The notes under the pieces: generated by a model
What the model was told of the DNA's origin: nothing
What the model saw: the letters and a program-made list of their open reading frames with translations, nothing else
Database searches by the model: none
Program-made: the position numbers and the translations under genes
DNA from: a virus
Strand: one strand, 5' to 3'
Virus record (IMG/VR): IMGVR_UViG_3300010885_012813
Span: 1-36,905 of that record
DNA length: 36,905 bases
Shown here: piece after piece, positions 25,322 to 34,331 of the stretch
Position numbering within the stretch: the first letter of the stretch is position 1
Layout of the letters: each line of letters opens with the position of its first letter

Positions 25322-25640
25322 TTTGGAATACCTCTCTCCAGTTATCTGTATCACCGTAAGGTGTTAATCCTTCAGCCATTCTATCAATATCTTCTCTGGA
25401 TTGTGTTTCAGATGATCTACCAACTCCTGGCATAAATACTGCTTTGCCTTCTGGCTTTCCCCAGTATGCTGCAGCATCTGCTAACTGTTTCATCTTTGTA
25501 ATATCATATTTTCGAGCAGGAACATTTAAAGTATTACCCTGATCATCTTGAAAGGTAGTCCCATTTGGTAACTCCCATACATAAATTCCATATTCTGCAC
25601 GACTTTGTACAGCTTGTACTTTGTTTTTAGGTTTTGACAT
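25305..25640 (-). CDS. Small conserved protein preceding portal
   Basis: The gene codes 111 residues with ATG at 25640. There is no ribosome binding site: an extended -10 (TGG-TATCAT) lies exactly six bases before the ATG, so the mRNA is probably leaderless. The text EYGIYVWELPNGTTFQDDQG, then KQLADAAAYWGKPEGKAVFM resembles a family of unknown function that precedes portals in actinobacteriophages. It ends with NWREVFQNARNV and overlaps the portal start. It heads the portal-protease-capsid operon. No enzymatic motif is seen; a DNA packaging or portal-partner role would be guesswork. Confidence 0.75.
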   Translation of the reverse strand: MSKPKNKVQAVQSRAEYGIYVWELPNGTTFQDDQGNTLNVPARKYDITKMKQLADAAAYWGKPEGKAVFMPGVGRSSETQSREDIDRMAEGLTPYGDTDNWREVFQNARNV

Positions 25641-25655
25641 ACCACAATGATACCA
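25641..25655 (-). promoter_or_regulatory. Extended -10 leaderless promoter, head operon
   Basis: TGG-TATCAT-TGTGGT then ATG at 25640. Same layout as 33375-33389, 30818-30832 and 36364-36378. The expected transcription start is the A of the ATG. No -35 match of note. Confidence 0.6.
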
Positions 25656-25689
25656 TTTTTTATATATTATTGCTATTGCTTATCAAAAA

Positions 25690-28600
25690 TTATTCTGAAT
25701 CAGTCAAATCTGATTCTTTGTATGAAACTATTTTACTTAAAACACTAACCTGACTGTAAGTTCCATCTGATTGTTTTTGTAAAAATTCTTTTTCATTTTG
25801 ATCACCGTTTTGAACATATATTAAATCCCCTGTTAATATGTCTGCTGCCTCTAGTGAAGTATCGGGTGTAAATGTAGCAACTCCATTAGAGAATCCAACT
25901 GAGTACACCCCTCTATTTGCTGATGAAGTTTGATTTGCTAATAATACCGTAACTGGAGAAGCAAGGGTAGGAGCACTAATGCTATCAATTTCAATAAGAT
26001 CTATATCATTAGAATAATTTATTTGATTAGAAGAAAGAGTATAATTTTCTGTTGCTGCCAAAGATACTGTGGATTTAATTGAATTTTGACCTGGAATAAG
26101 TTCGTATTCTAAATTATCATTCCTAACCTCTTTGTCATAAAAATTAACATTAAGAAAAATAAATGAAAGATTAATTCCTGTTTGATTAGATAAAACATTT
26201 TTATTTATAGTAATAGTGTTTCCTACAATATTTGTTACGTTTGTTCCAGTTTCAATTCCTGTTCCAAGCACTCTCATTCCTAAAGCAATTCCAGTAGAAC
26301 TTGCAACTGTAATTGTAGTTGGAGAACCTGTAGTAAAAGTTCCAGTTGTAAATATTGAGTCTTTTACTGGCTCTGAGTAAGATGAGTAGAATAGATTGTA
26401 ATACTTTAAAGCTTCAGTTGCTGTCAGTTTAGGTCCAAGAAAACATAGGTTATCAATATAAAAAGTTCCTGTTGTTGATGAGGAGTTTCCTATTTCAATT
26501 GCAGTTCCATTTACGGTATCTATAGTTATTGGATTATCTAAAGCAATAATATAATGATTCCATTCATTAGTTTCTGCACTTGTTGTTGCTGTTCCATTTA
26601 CATAAATATTTCCAGTAACTGCAGTACCTGCAATTGCTACCGTTCCAGATGTTTGTCTAATTATAACTGGATCAGAATAGATAAATCTACACTGAGATGA
26701 AGTTGTAGGTTTTGCAGTAAACATAATTGTGCTAATGCCATCACTTGTCTCTGTTCCAATGCCTTTTGATAAATAATTTATAGTTCCGTACTGGTCCCCA
26801 ATTTTTAGACCAGTTGCATTTCCATAGTACATAGAAGGAGTTTTATTTACTTCTGGTAAATATAAATCTTGTCCAGATTTTGCTGTGATGGTTATGTTTT
26901 GATCACCAATATCTGACCTCATCTCAACAGATGAATTTATTGAATTAAATACATTAAGATTAAGATATTGTAAAACTGGAGGAGATACTTCATAGTCATC
27001 TGACTTTAGTGTTATATCAAATCTAATAACATGATCTGTTATTGCTTGACCTAATAATCCTTTTATCGGATCACCACTTAAAATTTCCTGGGTTGCTATA
27101 AGTTCTGATGTTTGATTATATACAGTAGCTTCTAGCGTAACAAAACTATCTCCTGTAACTTCTCCATAACCTAAATCTATTCTATGTGGTAAAACATTTG
27201 TAGTTCCAAAAAAGTTGGTACCAAGATAGAACTTAGCTTTTCCCTTTGTGTATCTAATCAATCTTTTTTCATTACTTGGAGTTATTTTGTAGTTATAGTC
27301 ATAGTTTTCAAATGCACTAAAGTTGGCTGGAATAGATGATGAATCTTTTAAAGCACCAATTAAATTAAGTTTTCCAGTAAACCTATTAGTTACTATTTCG
27401 TTTGACGGAATAATTTCAGTATTGGCAAATGGGCTAATAGTTTCTGCTCCAAAGGATATGGATGAAGAAATTAGTGGTAGCTCTAATTCTGTATTAGTTG
27501 ATATATACTGATTCGAAGAAGTCTGTAAAAATAAACCTAAAACATTATCTAATTCATAAAAACCTAAATATAAATTTCCAGTTATCTGTGTGTTACTTGA
27601 TAAGATAGTTGTATCAGGTTTTGTAGTTCCATCTATGTAATCTGTTGAATAATAAATTTTATATTCTGATCCTACCTTTTCAGCATAAACAGATAAACCT
27701 GCATCTGTTGATGAATCTATTTTAAATAATAATTGTTTTGTTGTCCAAGTAACTCCAGTAAAGTCAAATTTAGATATCATTCCATTTGGAAAAGAACTAA
27801 CCTTATCTGAAACATATAAAGATGTTCCATGAGGAAAAGATATTTCTCCATTATTTGCTCCATACATAGTTTCATAGCTAACATCTGAAAAAGTAACATG
27901 TTCTATTGTTGAATAGTTATTTGTTGTTAAATATCCATCTCTTTGAACCTCTAGGCTACCATCTTCAATAAGTAAATTATTAAGCCAGGAGGATTCGGTG
28001 TTATATGATAAAGAGTAAAGTTTAGATGTATTTTCCATATGCATAGAATACATTGTTCCAGCTTTTGATGATATTGAAAATTTAGAAATATCATAACCTA
28101 CACCATAAATAAAATGTCTTTTAGATATTGTAGGAGTAAATTCATAGTTATAGATTGCAACACTATCTACATAAATTCCTATAGACGAGCTTCCAAAAAA
28201 ATCAAAATACTCATCAGAGGAATTATATACTTTTGTAAAATACTCTAAATCTACTATTGGAGCTGAAGACTCAACACCATTTACAAATAAGCTAATTCCT
28301 TTTGGATTATAGCTAATTGCAACGTGAAGTGGCTTGTTAAAATTATCAATTGGTAAAGAGGTCGATACAGTATTCTGATCACCTAGCTTAAATATTAAAT
28401 AGTTATCTTTAACATAAAGACCTGTAGAGCTATTTGGTTTTTTTACAATTGTTATTTCACTTGTTGTAGAATTTGTTATCTTAAGCCAGAACTCTAGTGT
28501 TGAAGTATATTGTCTGTTTGCAGAAGACATTTTATCTAAAGAAGGAATCCTAAGGCAGGCTACGTTGTTTTCTATTAACTTTATACATTGACCACCACCG

Positions 28601-28773
28601 TAAACAAGGGGTACTTTGATTCTTTTTACATTTGCTCCACTAGCACCTAAATAGGTTCCATTGTAGGAGTTTCCTAATAAAAATTTATCATTTTGTACAG
28701 AGGTTCCACTAGTTTCATTTAAGCTCCATACGGAGACTGGTGAATCTTCTAAAATTAAATCAGTATAAGACAT
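25690..28773 (-). CDS. Large LamG-type structural protein
   Basis: The gene codes 1027 residues with an AGAGGT site 4 bases before the ATG at 28773. Residues about 80-240 are a LamG/concanavalin-type sandwich (YTSTLEFWLKITNSTTSEI, then LHVAISYNPKGISLFVNGVE and SIGIYVDSVAIYNYEFTPT). A second similar sandwich lies at about residues 640-770 (FTAKPTTSSQCRFIYS and NEWNHYIIALDNP). A segment FTTGSPTTITVASSTGIALG, with TGIETGTNVTNIVGNTITIN, is a module often repeated in phage fibres. The C-terminus has VTVLLANQTSSANRGVYSVG, a common fibre element. It lies between nrdJ and the head operon, away from the tail tip. A virion surface or glycan-binding role is likely; the exact location is unknown. Confidence 0.8.
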   Translation of the reverse strand: MSYTDLILEDSPVSVWSLNETSGTSVQNDKFLLGNSYNGTYLGASGANVKRIKVPLVYGGGQCIKLIENNVACLRIPSLDKMSSANRQYTSTLEFWLKITNSTTSEITIVKKPNSSTGLYVKDNYLIFKLGDQNTVSTSLPIDNFNKPLHVAISYNPKGISLFVNGVESSAPIVDLEYFTKVYNSSDEYFDFFGSSSIGIYVDSVAIYNYEFTPTISKRHFIYGVGYDISKFSISSKAGTMYSMHMENTSKLYSLSYNTESSWLNNLLIEDGSLEVQRDGYLTTNNYSTIEHVTFSDVSYETMYGANNGEISFPHGTSLYVSDKVSSFPNGMISKFDFTGVTWTTKQLLFKIDSSTDAGLSVYAEKVGSEYKIYYSTDYIDGTTKPDTTILSSNTQITGNLYLGFYELDNVLGLFLQTSSNQYISTNTELELPLISSSISFGAETISPFANTEIIPSNEIVTNRFTGKLNLIGALKDSSSIPANFSAFENYDYNYKITPSNEKRLIRYTKGKAKFYLGTNFFGTTNVLPHRIDLGYGEVTGDSFVTLEATVYNQTSELIATQEILSGDPIKGLLGQAITDHVIRFDITLKSDDYEVSPPVLQYLNLNVFNSINSSVEMRSDIGDQNITITAKSGQDLYLPEVNKTPSMYYGNATGLKIGDQYGTINYLSKGIGTETSDGISTIMFTAKPTTSSQCRFIYSDPVIIRQTSGTVAIAGTAVTGNIYVNGTATTSAETNEWNHYIIALDNPITIDTVNGTAIEIGNSSSTTGTFYIDNLCFLGPKLTATEALKYYNLFYSSYSEPVKDSIFTTGTFTTGSPTTITVASSTGIALGMRVLGTGIETGTNVTNIVGNTITINKNVLSNQTGINLSFIFLNVNFYDKEVRNDNLEYELIPGQNSIKSTVSLAATENYTLSSNQINYSNDIDLIEIDSISAPTLASPVTVLLANQTSSANRGVYSVGFSNGVATFTPDTSLEAADILTGDLIYVQNGDQNEKEFLQKQSDGTYSQVSVLSKIVSYKESDLTDSE

Positions 28774-28789
28774 AGTTACCTCTTATACA

Positions 28790-30733
28790 TTATACCGCTT
28801 TAACAGTACCAAAATCACTTATTTCACAAGATCCAGCAACACAAGCCAAATCTTGAACACTTGTTGTTGCATCAAATGTTTCATAAATTTCTAACCATTT
28901 CCAGTCAAGGTCTGTAGGAGTTTCTGATAAAAGAATTTCATATTCTCCCTTTGTAATTTCTTGATAAGGAGCCTGTTGATAAGTATGCTCTGAGTAAGGC
29001 AAGAAAGATACACCTGACATTTCATCAATATGTTGATATACCCAAGCACCAACTGCCATCCATTCATTTTCTTTTACAGATACTGTGATAGAAGGCTTAT
29101 GTTCTGCCCAATGACGTTGATATGTAAGCCAGATATCTAAATGTTGTACTGCAGTCAAATGTTCACGAAGCTTTGCACCTTCAGGAGCAGCGATAGGAAA
29201 AGTAAACACCATAGTATCATTTGGCTTCATTACATCTGGCTCATGCTTTATACCCATATCAACTAAGAAAGATGTAATTGGATCTTTCATGTCTCCACGA
29301 ATTGTACGAGCGTAATATTGCGAGTGCCATGGGTGCATTCCTGAAGAAGCATTTACTAGCTGAGAAACTGTTCCAGATGGCTTTACGCATGTAATAGCTG
29401 CTGCTTGATTAATGCCAATTTTCTCTGACCATTCTTTATTTACAACAACAGAGAATTCTCTTAACTCATCTAGCCATGCTGATAAAAGGTCAACGCCTTT
29501 AGATCCATTAAGAACTGGGTGAGATAGTTGACCTGTAAGAGAAAGACCTAGTAATCTTTCTTCTTCAGAATTCTTTTGCCAAATCTTACGAAGATATTTA
29601 AATCTAGTAAATGTAGATTGAATAGTTCCAAGAATTGCAGCGAGTTCTACTTTTGCCTTAAGATCCTCAAGGGTATCTGTATCACGAACAATAACTTCTG
29701 TAAGGTTACAAAACTGATTTGGTCTTAAGATAATCTCTGAACATGGATTAGTTCCAAATTCTGCTGTGTGATCTCTACGACCATTTTTTGACGCAACTCT
29801 TTGTGCAGCCTCACGACTAAAAATTCCACGCTCTCCAGACTTTGAATCATACAAAGCTTTCCACTCATCCATAAATACTTCCATGGTTGGGCGAGTATTA
29901 TATACTGCTGAGTTGTTGGCTAGTGCTCTTTGACCGCTATATTCCCACCAGGAACCAGACTTAGCTGCTGCCATGTTTCGGTCTTCCAAGTCTGATAACG
30001 AGATCATCGCTGAACGGCGAACACCGCCAACAACAACAACTTCTGCAATCTTGCACATTAAGTCGTGTGCTTCAAGTGGAGTTAATTTCCTACCTGCTGC
30101 ACCCTTAATGAGAGAAACAGAAAACTTAAATAAACGATCTAGTGGTTCTGGACCTGATGCACGACCACCAAATGTTTTTAGACGAGCACCTGCAGGACGA
30201 ACCTGAGACATATCCCAAGATGGTACTTGACCTTGCCACAAAAGTGCAAGTAGTTCTTTTAATGAACGTGCCCAACCAGCCTTGGAATCTTCTACAACAA
30301 TTGTTGTATCTGTATTTTCAAAATGCTCAGAAATCTCTGGTAGTTGATTTACATAACGGGATTCAACAGAATATCCAACTCCAGTTCCACACATTAGGAT
30401 GTACATACCCTCATCAAATGATCTTAAACTATCAACTGGCATATAAGCACAGTTATAGATACATGTGCTATCTCTATCAAGGGCAGGTCCTGCTGTCATA
30501 AGACCACGCATAGATGGCATAACCTTTGTTTCTAAAATAGCATTACGAAGTTTTGATTTAACATCTTGTGATAGCTCAAAGTTATTATGCTTTTTAATTG
30601 CATCTGTTACATAGTCCATATAACGATCAACTGTTTCATCCCAGTTTTCTCTACGACTATCTTCTTCTCTCCATCTTGCATATCTTGTCTTATGGATTAC
30701 TTGCTGGTATGCCGTTGGCAAAGAAACTATCAT
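28790..30733 (-). CDS. nrdJ: Ribonucleoside-triphosphate reductase, class II
   Basis: This 647-residue protein converts ribonucleotides to deoxynucleotides using adenosylcobalamin. I take the ATG (GGAG 11 bases upstream), not the GTG 12 bases earlier that touches GGAG. It matches monomeric RTPR (Lactobacillus leichmannii type) in key residues: N329-P-C331-S-E333 with thiyl-radical Cys, Asn and Glu; C342 eleven residues later as the second redox cysteine; C91 or C95 (TCIYNC) for the partner cysteine; the KPSGT phosphate loop (451-455); and the C-terminal C631-x4-C636 pair for re-reduction. It is shorter than the 739-residue bacterial enzyme. A sigma70-like promoter lies upstream. Presence suggests cobalamin availability in the host. 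Confidence 0.96.
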   Translation of the reverse strand: MIVSLPTAYQQVIHKTRYARWREEDSRRENWDETVDRYMDYVTDAIKKHNNFELSQDVKSKLRNAILETKVMPSMRGLMTAGPALDRDSTCIYNCAYMPVDSLRSFDEGMYILMCGTGVGYSVESRYVNQLPEISEHFENTDTTIVVEDSKAGWARSLKELLALLWQGQVPSWDMSQVRPAGARLKTFGGRASGPEPLDRLFKFSVSLIKGAAGRKLTPLEAHDLMCKIAEVVVVGGVRRSAMISLSDLEDRNMAAAKSGSWWEYSGQRALANNSAVYNTRPTMEVFMDEWKALYDSKSGERGIFSREAAQRVASKNGRRDHTAEFGTNPCSEIILRPNQFCNLTEVIVRDTDTLEDLKAKVELAAILGTIQSTFTRFKYLRKIWQKNSEEERLLGLSLTGQLSHPVLNGSKGVDLLSAWLDELREFSVVVNKEWSEKIGINQAAAITCVKPSGTVSQLVNASSGMHPWHSQYYARTIRGDMKDPITSFLVDMGIKHEPDVMKPNDTMVFTFPIAAPEGAKLREHLTAVQHLDIWLTYQRHWAEHKPSITVSVKENEWMAVGAWVYQHIDEMSGVSFLPYSEHTYQQAPYQEITKGEYEILLSETPTDLDWKWLEIYETFDATTSVQDLACVAGSCEISDFGTVKAV

Positions 30734-30785
30734 TTTTAAATTCACTCCGTTTATTTTTTAAATTCCCAAATATGGGGTAAGTACT

Positions 30786-30814
30786 ATTGTACATCAACTA
30801 GCGTTAGTGGTCAA
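30786..30814 (-). promoter_or_regulatory. Sigma70-type promoter for nrdJ
   Basis: TTGACC (30809-30814) and TACAAT (30786-30791) are separated by exactly 17 bases on the minus strand, about 50 bases upstream of the nrdJ ATG. This is the best full -35/-10 pair seen for a minus-strand gene. Confidence 0.65.
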
Positions 30815-30817
30815 GTG

Positions 30818-30832
30818 TGCTATTATAGTTTT
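30818..30832 (+). promoter_or_regulatory. Extended -10 leaderless promoter for zinc-ribbon gene
   Basis: TGC-TATTAT-AGTTTT then ATG at 30833. The -10 lies just outside the divergent nrdJ -35 box, so the two promoters are back to back within about 40 bases and may interfere. No ribosome binding site precedes the ATG. Confidence 0.6.
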
Positions 30833-31057
30833 ATGTTAACAATACAAGAAGTGCACAAATATATGAACTTAGCAAGTGATGGGTTTACAAAAAAAATTCT
30901 TTGTGGAAATGATTCAGATCACACTAGTTTACTTCCGTCACTTAATGAACAAGATGAAGTATATTTTTATTGTCTCGGATGCAGTTATAAAATAACACCT
31001 GGATATAAAATGGAAAGATATATAAAATTTGTTTTAGAAAGCTTTACTAAGAACTAA
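30833..31057 (+). CDS. Small zinc-ribbon-like protein
   Basis: This is one of two small plus-strand genes. It codes 74 residues (MLTIQEVHKYMNLASDGFTK start) and has a probable leaderless mRNA. The pattern C24-x5-H30 (LCGNDSDH) and C47-x2-C50 (YCLGCSY) suggests a single zinc ribbon, followed by ITPGYKMERYIKFVLESF, probably a helix. Small proteins of this type with CGN...H...C-x2-C are found in actinophage genomes without known function; binding to nucleic acid or to a host protein is possible. Its 3' end overlaps that of the convergent structural gene by 11 bases. It is coded against the surrounding late operon. Confidence 0.7.
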   Translation: MLTIQEVHKYMNLASDGFTKKILCGNDSDHTSLLPSLNEQDEVYFYCLGCSYKITPGYKMERYIKFVLESFTKN

Positions 31058-31379
31058 CATCAGATACTACAACAACTGGACCGTAAAGAATTGTTGATAC
31101 AACTCCAGAGTTAGTCATCTGAACATCGTACTCATACTTCTTGCCACCAGTTAATTTTGCTGACTCTGTTGCAGGTAAGGTCAATAGAACTGTTCCATTT
31201 GCTGCATTTTCAATTGTATAGGTAAACGATGCAATTGCAGTTGACTTACCTTTTTCTTTAATCTGAGCAATAAAGGTATGACTCGTAATATTATAGTTAG
31301 ATGCTCCTGAGTCAAGATTTAGTCTAAAAGCAAAGGTATCTCCCTTATAGATTTTGAATGGCTTGTATCCTGGAAGCAT
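31047..31379 (-). CDS. Small Ig-like fibre/baseplate protein
   Basis: The product is 110 residues, starting one base after the stop of the fibre gene. It reads as one beta sandwich: FKIYKGDTFAFRLNLDSGAS, then HTFIAQIKEKGKSTAIASFT, a turn, VLLTLPATESAKLTGGKKYE and YDVQMTNSGVVSTILYGPVV. This resembles the small N-terminal BppU/fibre-anchor type of domain that links fibres to the baseplate; the similarity is general. It overlaps the convergent plus-strand gene by 11 bases at its 3' end. It is probably the last gene of the fibre operon. Confidence 0.68.
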   Translation of the reverse strand: MLPGYKPFKIYKGDTFAFRLNLDSGASNYNITSHTFIAQIKEKGKSTAIASFTYTIENAANGTVLLTLPATESAKLTGGKKYEYDVQMTNSGVVSTILYGPVVVVSDVSS

Positions 31380-31380
31380 T

Positions 31381-32832
31381 TTAGCCTACTACTACCACTG
31401 TGTACTGACCAGATGTTGGTGTGTTATTAGTATTGATTGTGACAGCACTTGTAGTGGAGTGTAAAATTTCTACTTCAACTTCTGCATAAGGTGATGCGGT
31501 TTCATAAACAGATACTGTAACTGATCTTGTACTAAGGCTATGGGTTACGGTAAATGTCTGAGCTGCTCCGTCACCAATAGTTGTTGTGTACTTTTTTGTG
31601 TATCCATCAGTTGTAAGTTTTGATTCAAGTGCAGAAATATCTACTGCAAGACCTGACCCAGTAGAGAGGTATGGATTAGATGATGCTAGAAGAACTGCTG
31701 CGGTTATTGTACCTGCTGATCCAGCATTATCAGTATATGTAAAATCAATAGTTGTTGAATCTGTTAGTGATGTTGCAACAGTATCTTCTACATACTCTTG
31801 TAATCCTGTAATGTCACTAGTTGAGTGTGTGTGACCAGCCAAAGATAGTGCTGTTACTGTTGCAGCACTTCCACTGTCTCCAGGAGTTGCTACATACCAG
31901 CCATTTGCTGTTTCATTCCAGTAAAGAGAAGCGTTAGTATAAGTTCCACGCTCAATTTCAATACCTGCATCTAATGATGGTGTTGTAGTAACGTTGCTAT
32001 TCAAAACAATAAGATTATCTTCTACAAGAAGAGTAGCTGTGTTAAGCGTTGTTGTATCTCCACTTACAGTAAGGTTTCCAGGAACAGTAAGGTTTCCTGA
32101 ACCATCAAAAAGTGCTACTGTTCCAGAAGCATTAGGAAGAGTAATTGTATTATCTTGAACTGTTGGATCTACAACAGTAAGTGTTGTTTCAAATGCGTCT
32201 GCGGTTGCACCTTCAAATACGATTGAAGTAGGAAGACTAACAGTTCCAGTAAATACTGGATTGTTAATTGGGGCATATGTACTAGAAGCAGTTGAGGTTG
32301 TTAAGTATGTTGATGTATCAAGAGAATATGTATTTGCTGCTGTTTTTACTAAGAAACCCGATGTTCCTGCAAGACCAGCAATAGAAGTAAGGTCTGCATC
32401 TAGTGGTTGGTATACAGAAGAAAGACTTGGAATATCTGCTGCGACTAGTGCTCTAAATGTTGGAGCTGCTGCGGTAGCTCCAGTTGATGGACCAGCAAAT
32501 ACATAGTTTGGTGATTGTGTGTCAAGTGTTAAGGTTAGATCTCCAGTAGATGTAATAGGTGAGTTAGTAACTCCAAACACATTTCCTGCTGCAGTATCAA
32601 ATGCAAGACCTACAGAAGTTACAGAACCAGAAGATATTTCATCATAGTGGGCTAACTTTACCCAGGAAGTTCCATTATAAAACTCAATTCTATCTGTACC
32701 AGTTGTGGTATAGATCATCCTTCCAGTAAAATTACTTGTAGGAGCAGTATTGTCTGCGTAATCCTCTAGTCTAAAATTCTTAGCCTTATTTCCTGCAAGG
32801 TTAAGATCTACTAAGAACTTCTTCTCAGCCAC
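31381..32832 (-). CDS. Tail fibre protein
   Basis: The gene codes 483 residues from a GTG at 32832, preceded by GGTGA six bases upstream. The N-terminus (KKFLVDLNLAGNKAKNFRLE, then GRMIYTTTGTDRIEFYNGTS) is the common start of fibres in marine and freshwater phages. The segment PNYVFAGPSTGATAAAPTFR, then ALVAADIPSL and strands such as GNLTVPGNLTVSG are shaft repeats. The C-terminal domain (residues about 415-483: GAAQTFTVTHSLSTRSVTVS, then TNNTPTSGQYTVVVVG) resembles the C-terminus of the next upstream fibre, suggesting a shared tip fold. It likely binds the host surface. Confidence 0.82.
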   Translation of the reverse strand: MAEKKFLVDLNLAGNKAKNFRLEDYADNTAPTSNFTGRMIYTTTGTDRIEFYNGTSWVKLAHYDEISSGSVTSVGLAFDTAAGNVFGVTNSPITSTGDLTLTLDTQSPNYVFAGPSTGATAAAPTFRALVAADIPSLSSVYQPLDADLTSIAGLAGTSGFLVKTAANTYSLDTSTYLTTSTASSTYAPINNPVFTGTVSLPTSIVFEGATADAFETTLTVVDPTVQDNTITLPNASGTVALFDGSGNLTVPGNLTVSGDTTTLNTATLLVEDNLIVLNSNVTTTPSLDAGIEIERGTYTNASLYWNETANGWYVATPGDSGSAATVTALSLAGHTHSTSDITGLQEYVEDTVATSLTDSTTIDFTYTDNAGSAGTITAAVLLASSNPYLSTGSGLAVDISALESKLTTDGYTKKYTTTIGDGAAQTFTVTHSLSTRSVTVSVYETASPYAEVEVEILHSTTSAVTINTNNTPTSGQYTVVVVG

Positions 32833-32858
32833 TATAAATCACCGTTTTTCATAAAAAT

Positions 32859-33374
32859 TTAGCTTAAATAAGCTGTACCACTTATCGCACTATTCATAAC
32901 AATTATAGCAGTGTTTGCATTTGTATAAGAAACGTGAGTTTCAACAGAATTGTTACCACTATCAAATACTGTAATGTTTGGATAAAAGTTTAAATTATGA
33001 TTAATTGTCCAAATATATGATCCTGCAAATGGACCAGATGTTTGAATAGCTGGAATACTTGCTTGTGTAAAAACAAACCTAACGTGATTTACTGGATTTG
33101 CACTAATATCTGGATAGTCAATAATCACATGACCAATTTTTCCATTTACTGACTGAACTGGAGATACAGTATCACCAAGTGAAACTTCAACTATAATATT
33201 TTCCTGATTGTCATCAATAGCAATATTTGAGATAGGACTTTGGTCTTGAATTGTAACTACATCAACTTCTGGGATTGTATTAACAGCAATAGAGTCAATA
33301 TTTTCAACAGGTTCAACTGTAATACTTGTAATGCTATTTAAAACTTCTACTGTAATTGAATCTGGGGCTGGCAT
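32859..33374 (-). CDS. Fibre-associated protein with VNGKIGHV motif
   Basis: The product is 171 residues starting at ATG 33374. TGG-TATAAT-CAAAAT directly precedes it and there is no Shine-Dalgarno, so a leaderless mRNA is likely; the -10 box includes the stop codon of the upstream glycosyltransferase. The first 80 residues repeat short strands (SITVEVLNSITSITVEPVEN, then IDSIAVNTIPEVDVVTIQDQ). SPVQSVNGKIGHVIIDYPDI is a common fibre-joint motif. The last 65 residues (YIWTINHNLNFYPNITVFDS, then TNANTAIIVMNSAISGTAYL) are a small beta domain seen in fibre tips. It heads the fibre operon. Role inferred from motifs and neighbours. Confidence 0.75.
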   Translation of the reverse strand: MPAPDSITVEVLNSITSITVEPVENIDSIAVNTIPEVDVVTIQDQSPISNIAIDDNQENIIVEVSLGDTVSPVQSVNGKIGHVIIDYPDISANPVNHVRFVFTQASIPAIQTSGPFAGSYIWTINHNLNFYPNITVFDSGNNSVETHVSYTNANTAIIVMNSAISGTAYLS

Positions 33375-33389
33375 ATTTTGATTATACCA
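33375..33389 (-). promoter_or_regulatory. Extended -10 leaderless promoter for fibre operon
   Basis: TGG-TATAAT-CAAAAT then ATG at 33374. The upstream gene ends GTA-TAA and its stop codon lies inside TATAAT, so the promoter overlaps the coding end. No -35 match of note. Confidence 0.62.
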
Positions 33390-34326
33390 TTAAACGGGCT
33401 TCAACCGAATCAAAATGTTCTTTAATTACACTTTCCCATGACCAGTTTTTATGTACATCAAATGCAGATTCATAGTGTCTATTGTTTAACATATCTATAT
33501 TATTTTCTGCATATTTCATTAATTCTTTAAAATGTTCAAAGTCTGGCTTAAACATTTTTCCAGGGTGGGTCTGTTGCCAAGGATTGTATGTTAATTTTGA
33601 ATTGATAACTAAGTCTGGCATGTAATAATCATAATCTGCCCAGCCACTTGTGAGTATCACTGGCATACCAGTTGCAAGTGCTTGCAAAGGAATTAATCCA
33701 AACCCCTCTCCCCAAGATGGGTATAGCAAAACATCGTGGTTATGCATTATATTGATAAGTTCTTCATATGTTGTGGTTTCTTCTATAACATTAATGTTTG
33801 GCTCATTTATTTGTGGAACATTGCACCCACGATAAGATTTTATGGTTAAAGTAACATCACTACGACCTTGATACAAATCTAAAAATGCTTCAATTGTTTC
33901 ATGTAGATTTTTTCTAAGTGCTGGATACCCAATATGAAGAAACTTTAAAGCTCCATCATTTAACCTTTTTTTAGGTACAAATCTTTCATCTACTCCGTGG
34001 TGAAATACATAAATTGGTTTTTCAATGTATTTTCCAAAAACTGATTTACAAAAATTGTTTGGAACCCAAAGCTCGTCAATTAAGTCAAGTTTCTCTAGCC
34101 ATCCATCTTTTAACTCAGTTGACTCCCAAGCAGTATATCCAATCTTATATGAATCTGGATTTTTAAATTTATAAAATTGAGGGTGTGCAAATGTAATTTC
34201 AAACTTAGAAGCACGATCCATTAAAACGCTATGTCCAGTTTTGGGAATGTTAGACAAAAGTTTAAGTGTTGCATATCCATATCCTGTGTGTGATTTGGAA
34301 TCACAATTATTCATTGAAAATTTCAA
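33382..34326 (-). CDS. Glycosyltransferase, GT4-like (copy 1)
   Basis: This gene codes 314 residues from a TTG at 34326 with AGGA just upstream; the choice is supported by the paralogue, which also starts MKFSM. The protein looks like a GT-B fold enzyme that moves a sugar from a nucleotide donor. The C-terminal half has HDVLLYPSWGEGFGLIPLQA, the GT4 donor-site region. The usual second glutamate of the EX7E motif is Gln215 (E207-x7-Q215). HHGVDERF (109-116) and NEPNI are shared with copy 2. The gene sits in the fibre operon next to its paralogue. Targets could be virion proteins or a host glycan; the substrate is unknown. Confidence 0.85.
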   Translation of the reverse strand: MKFSMNNCDSKSHTGYGYATLKLLSNIPKTGHSVLMDRASKFEITFAHPQFYKFKNPDSYKIGYTAWESTELKDGWLEKLDLIDELWVPNNFCKSVFGKYIEKPIYVFHHGVDERFVPKKRLNDGALKFLHIGYPALRKNLHETIEAFLDLYQGRSDVTLTIKSYRGCNVPQINEPNINVIEETTTYEELINIMHNHDVLLYPSWGEGFGLIPLQALATGMPVILTSGWADYDYYMPDLVINSKLTYNPWQQTHPGKMFKPDFEHFKELMKYAENNIDMLNNRHYESAFDVHKNWSWESVIKEHFDSVEARLMV

Positions 34327-34331
34327 TGTTC

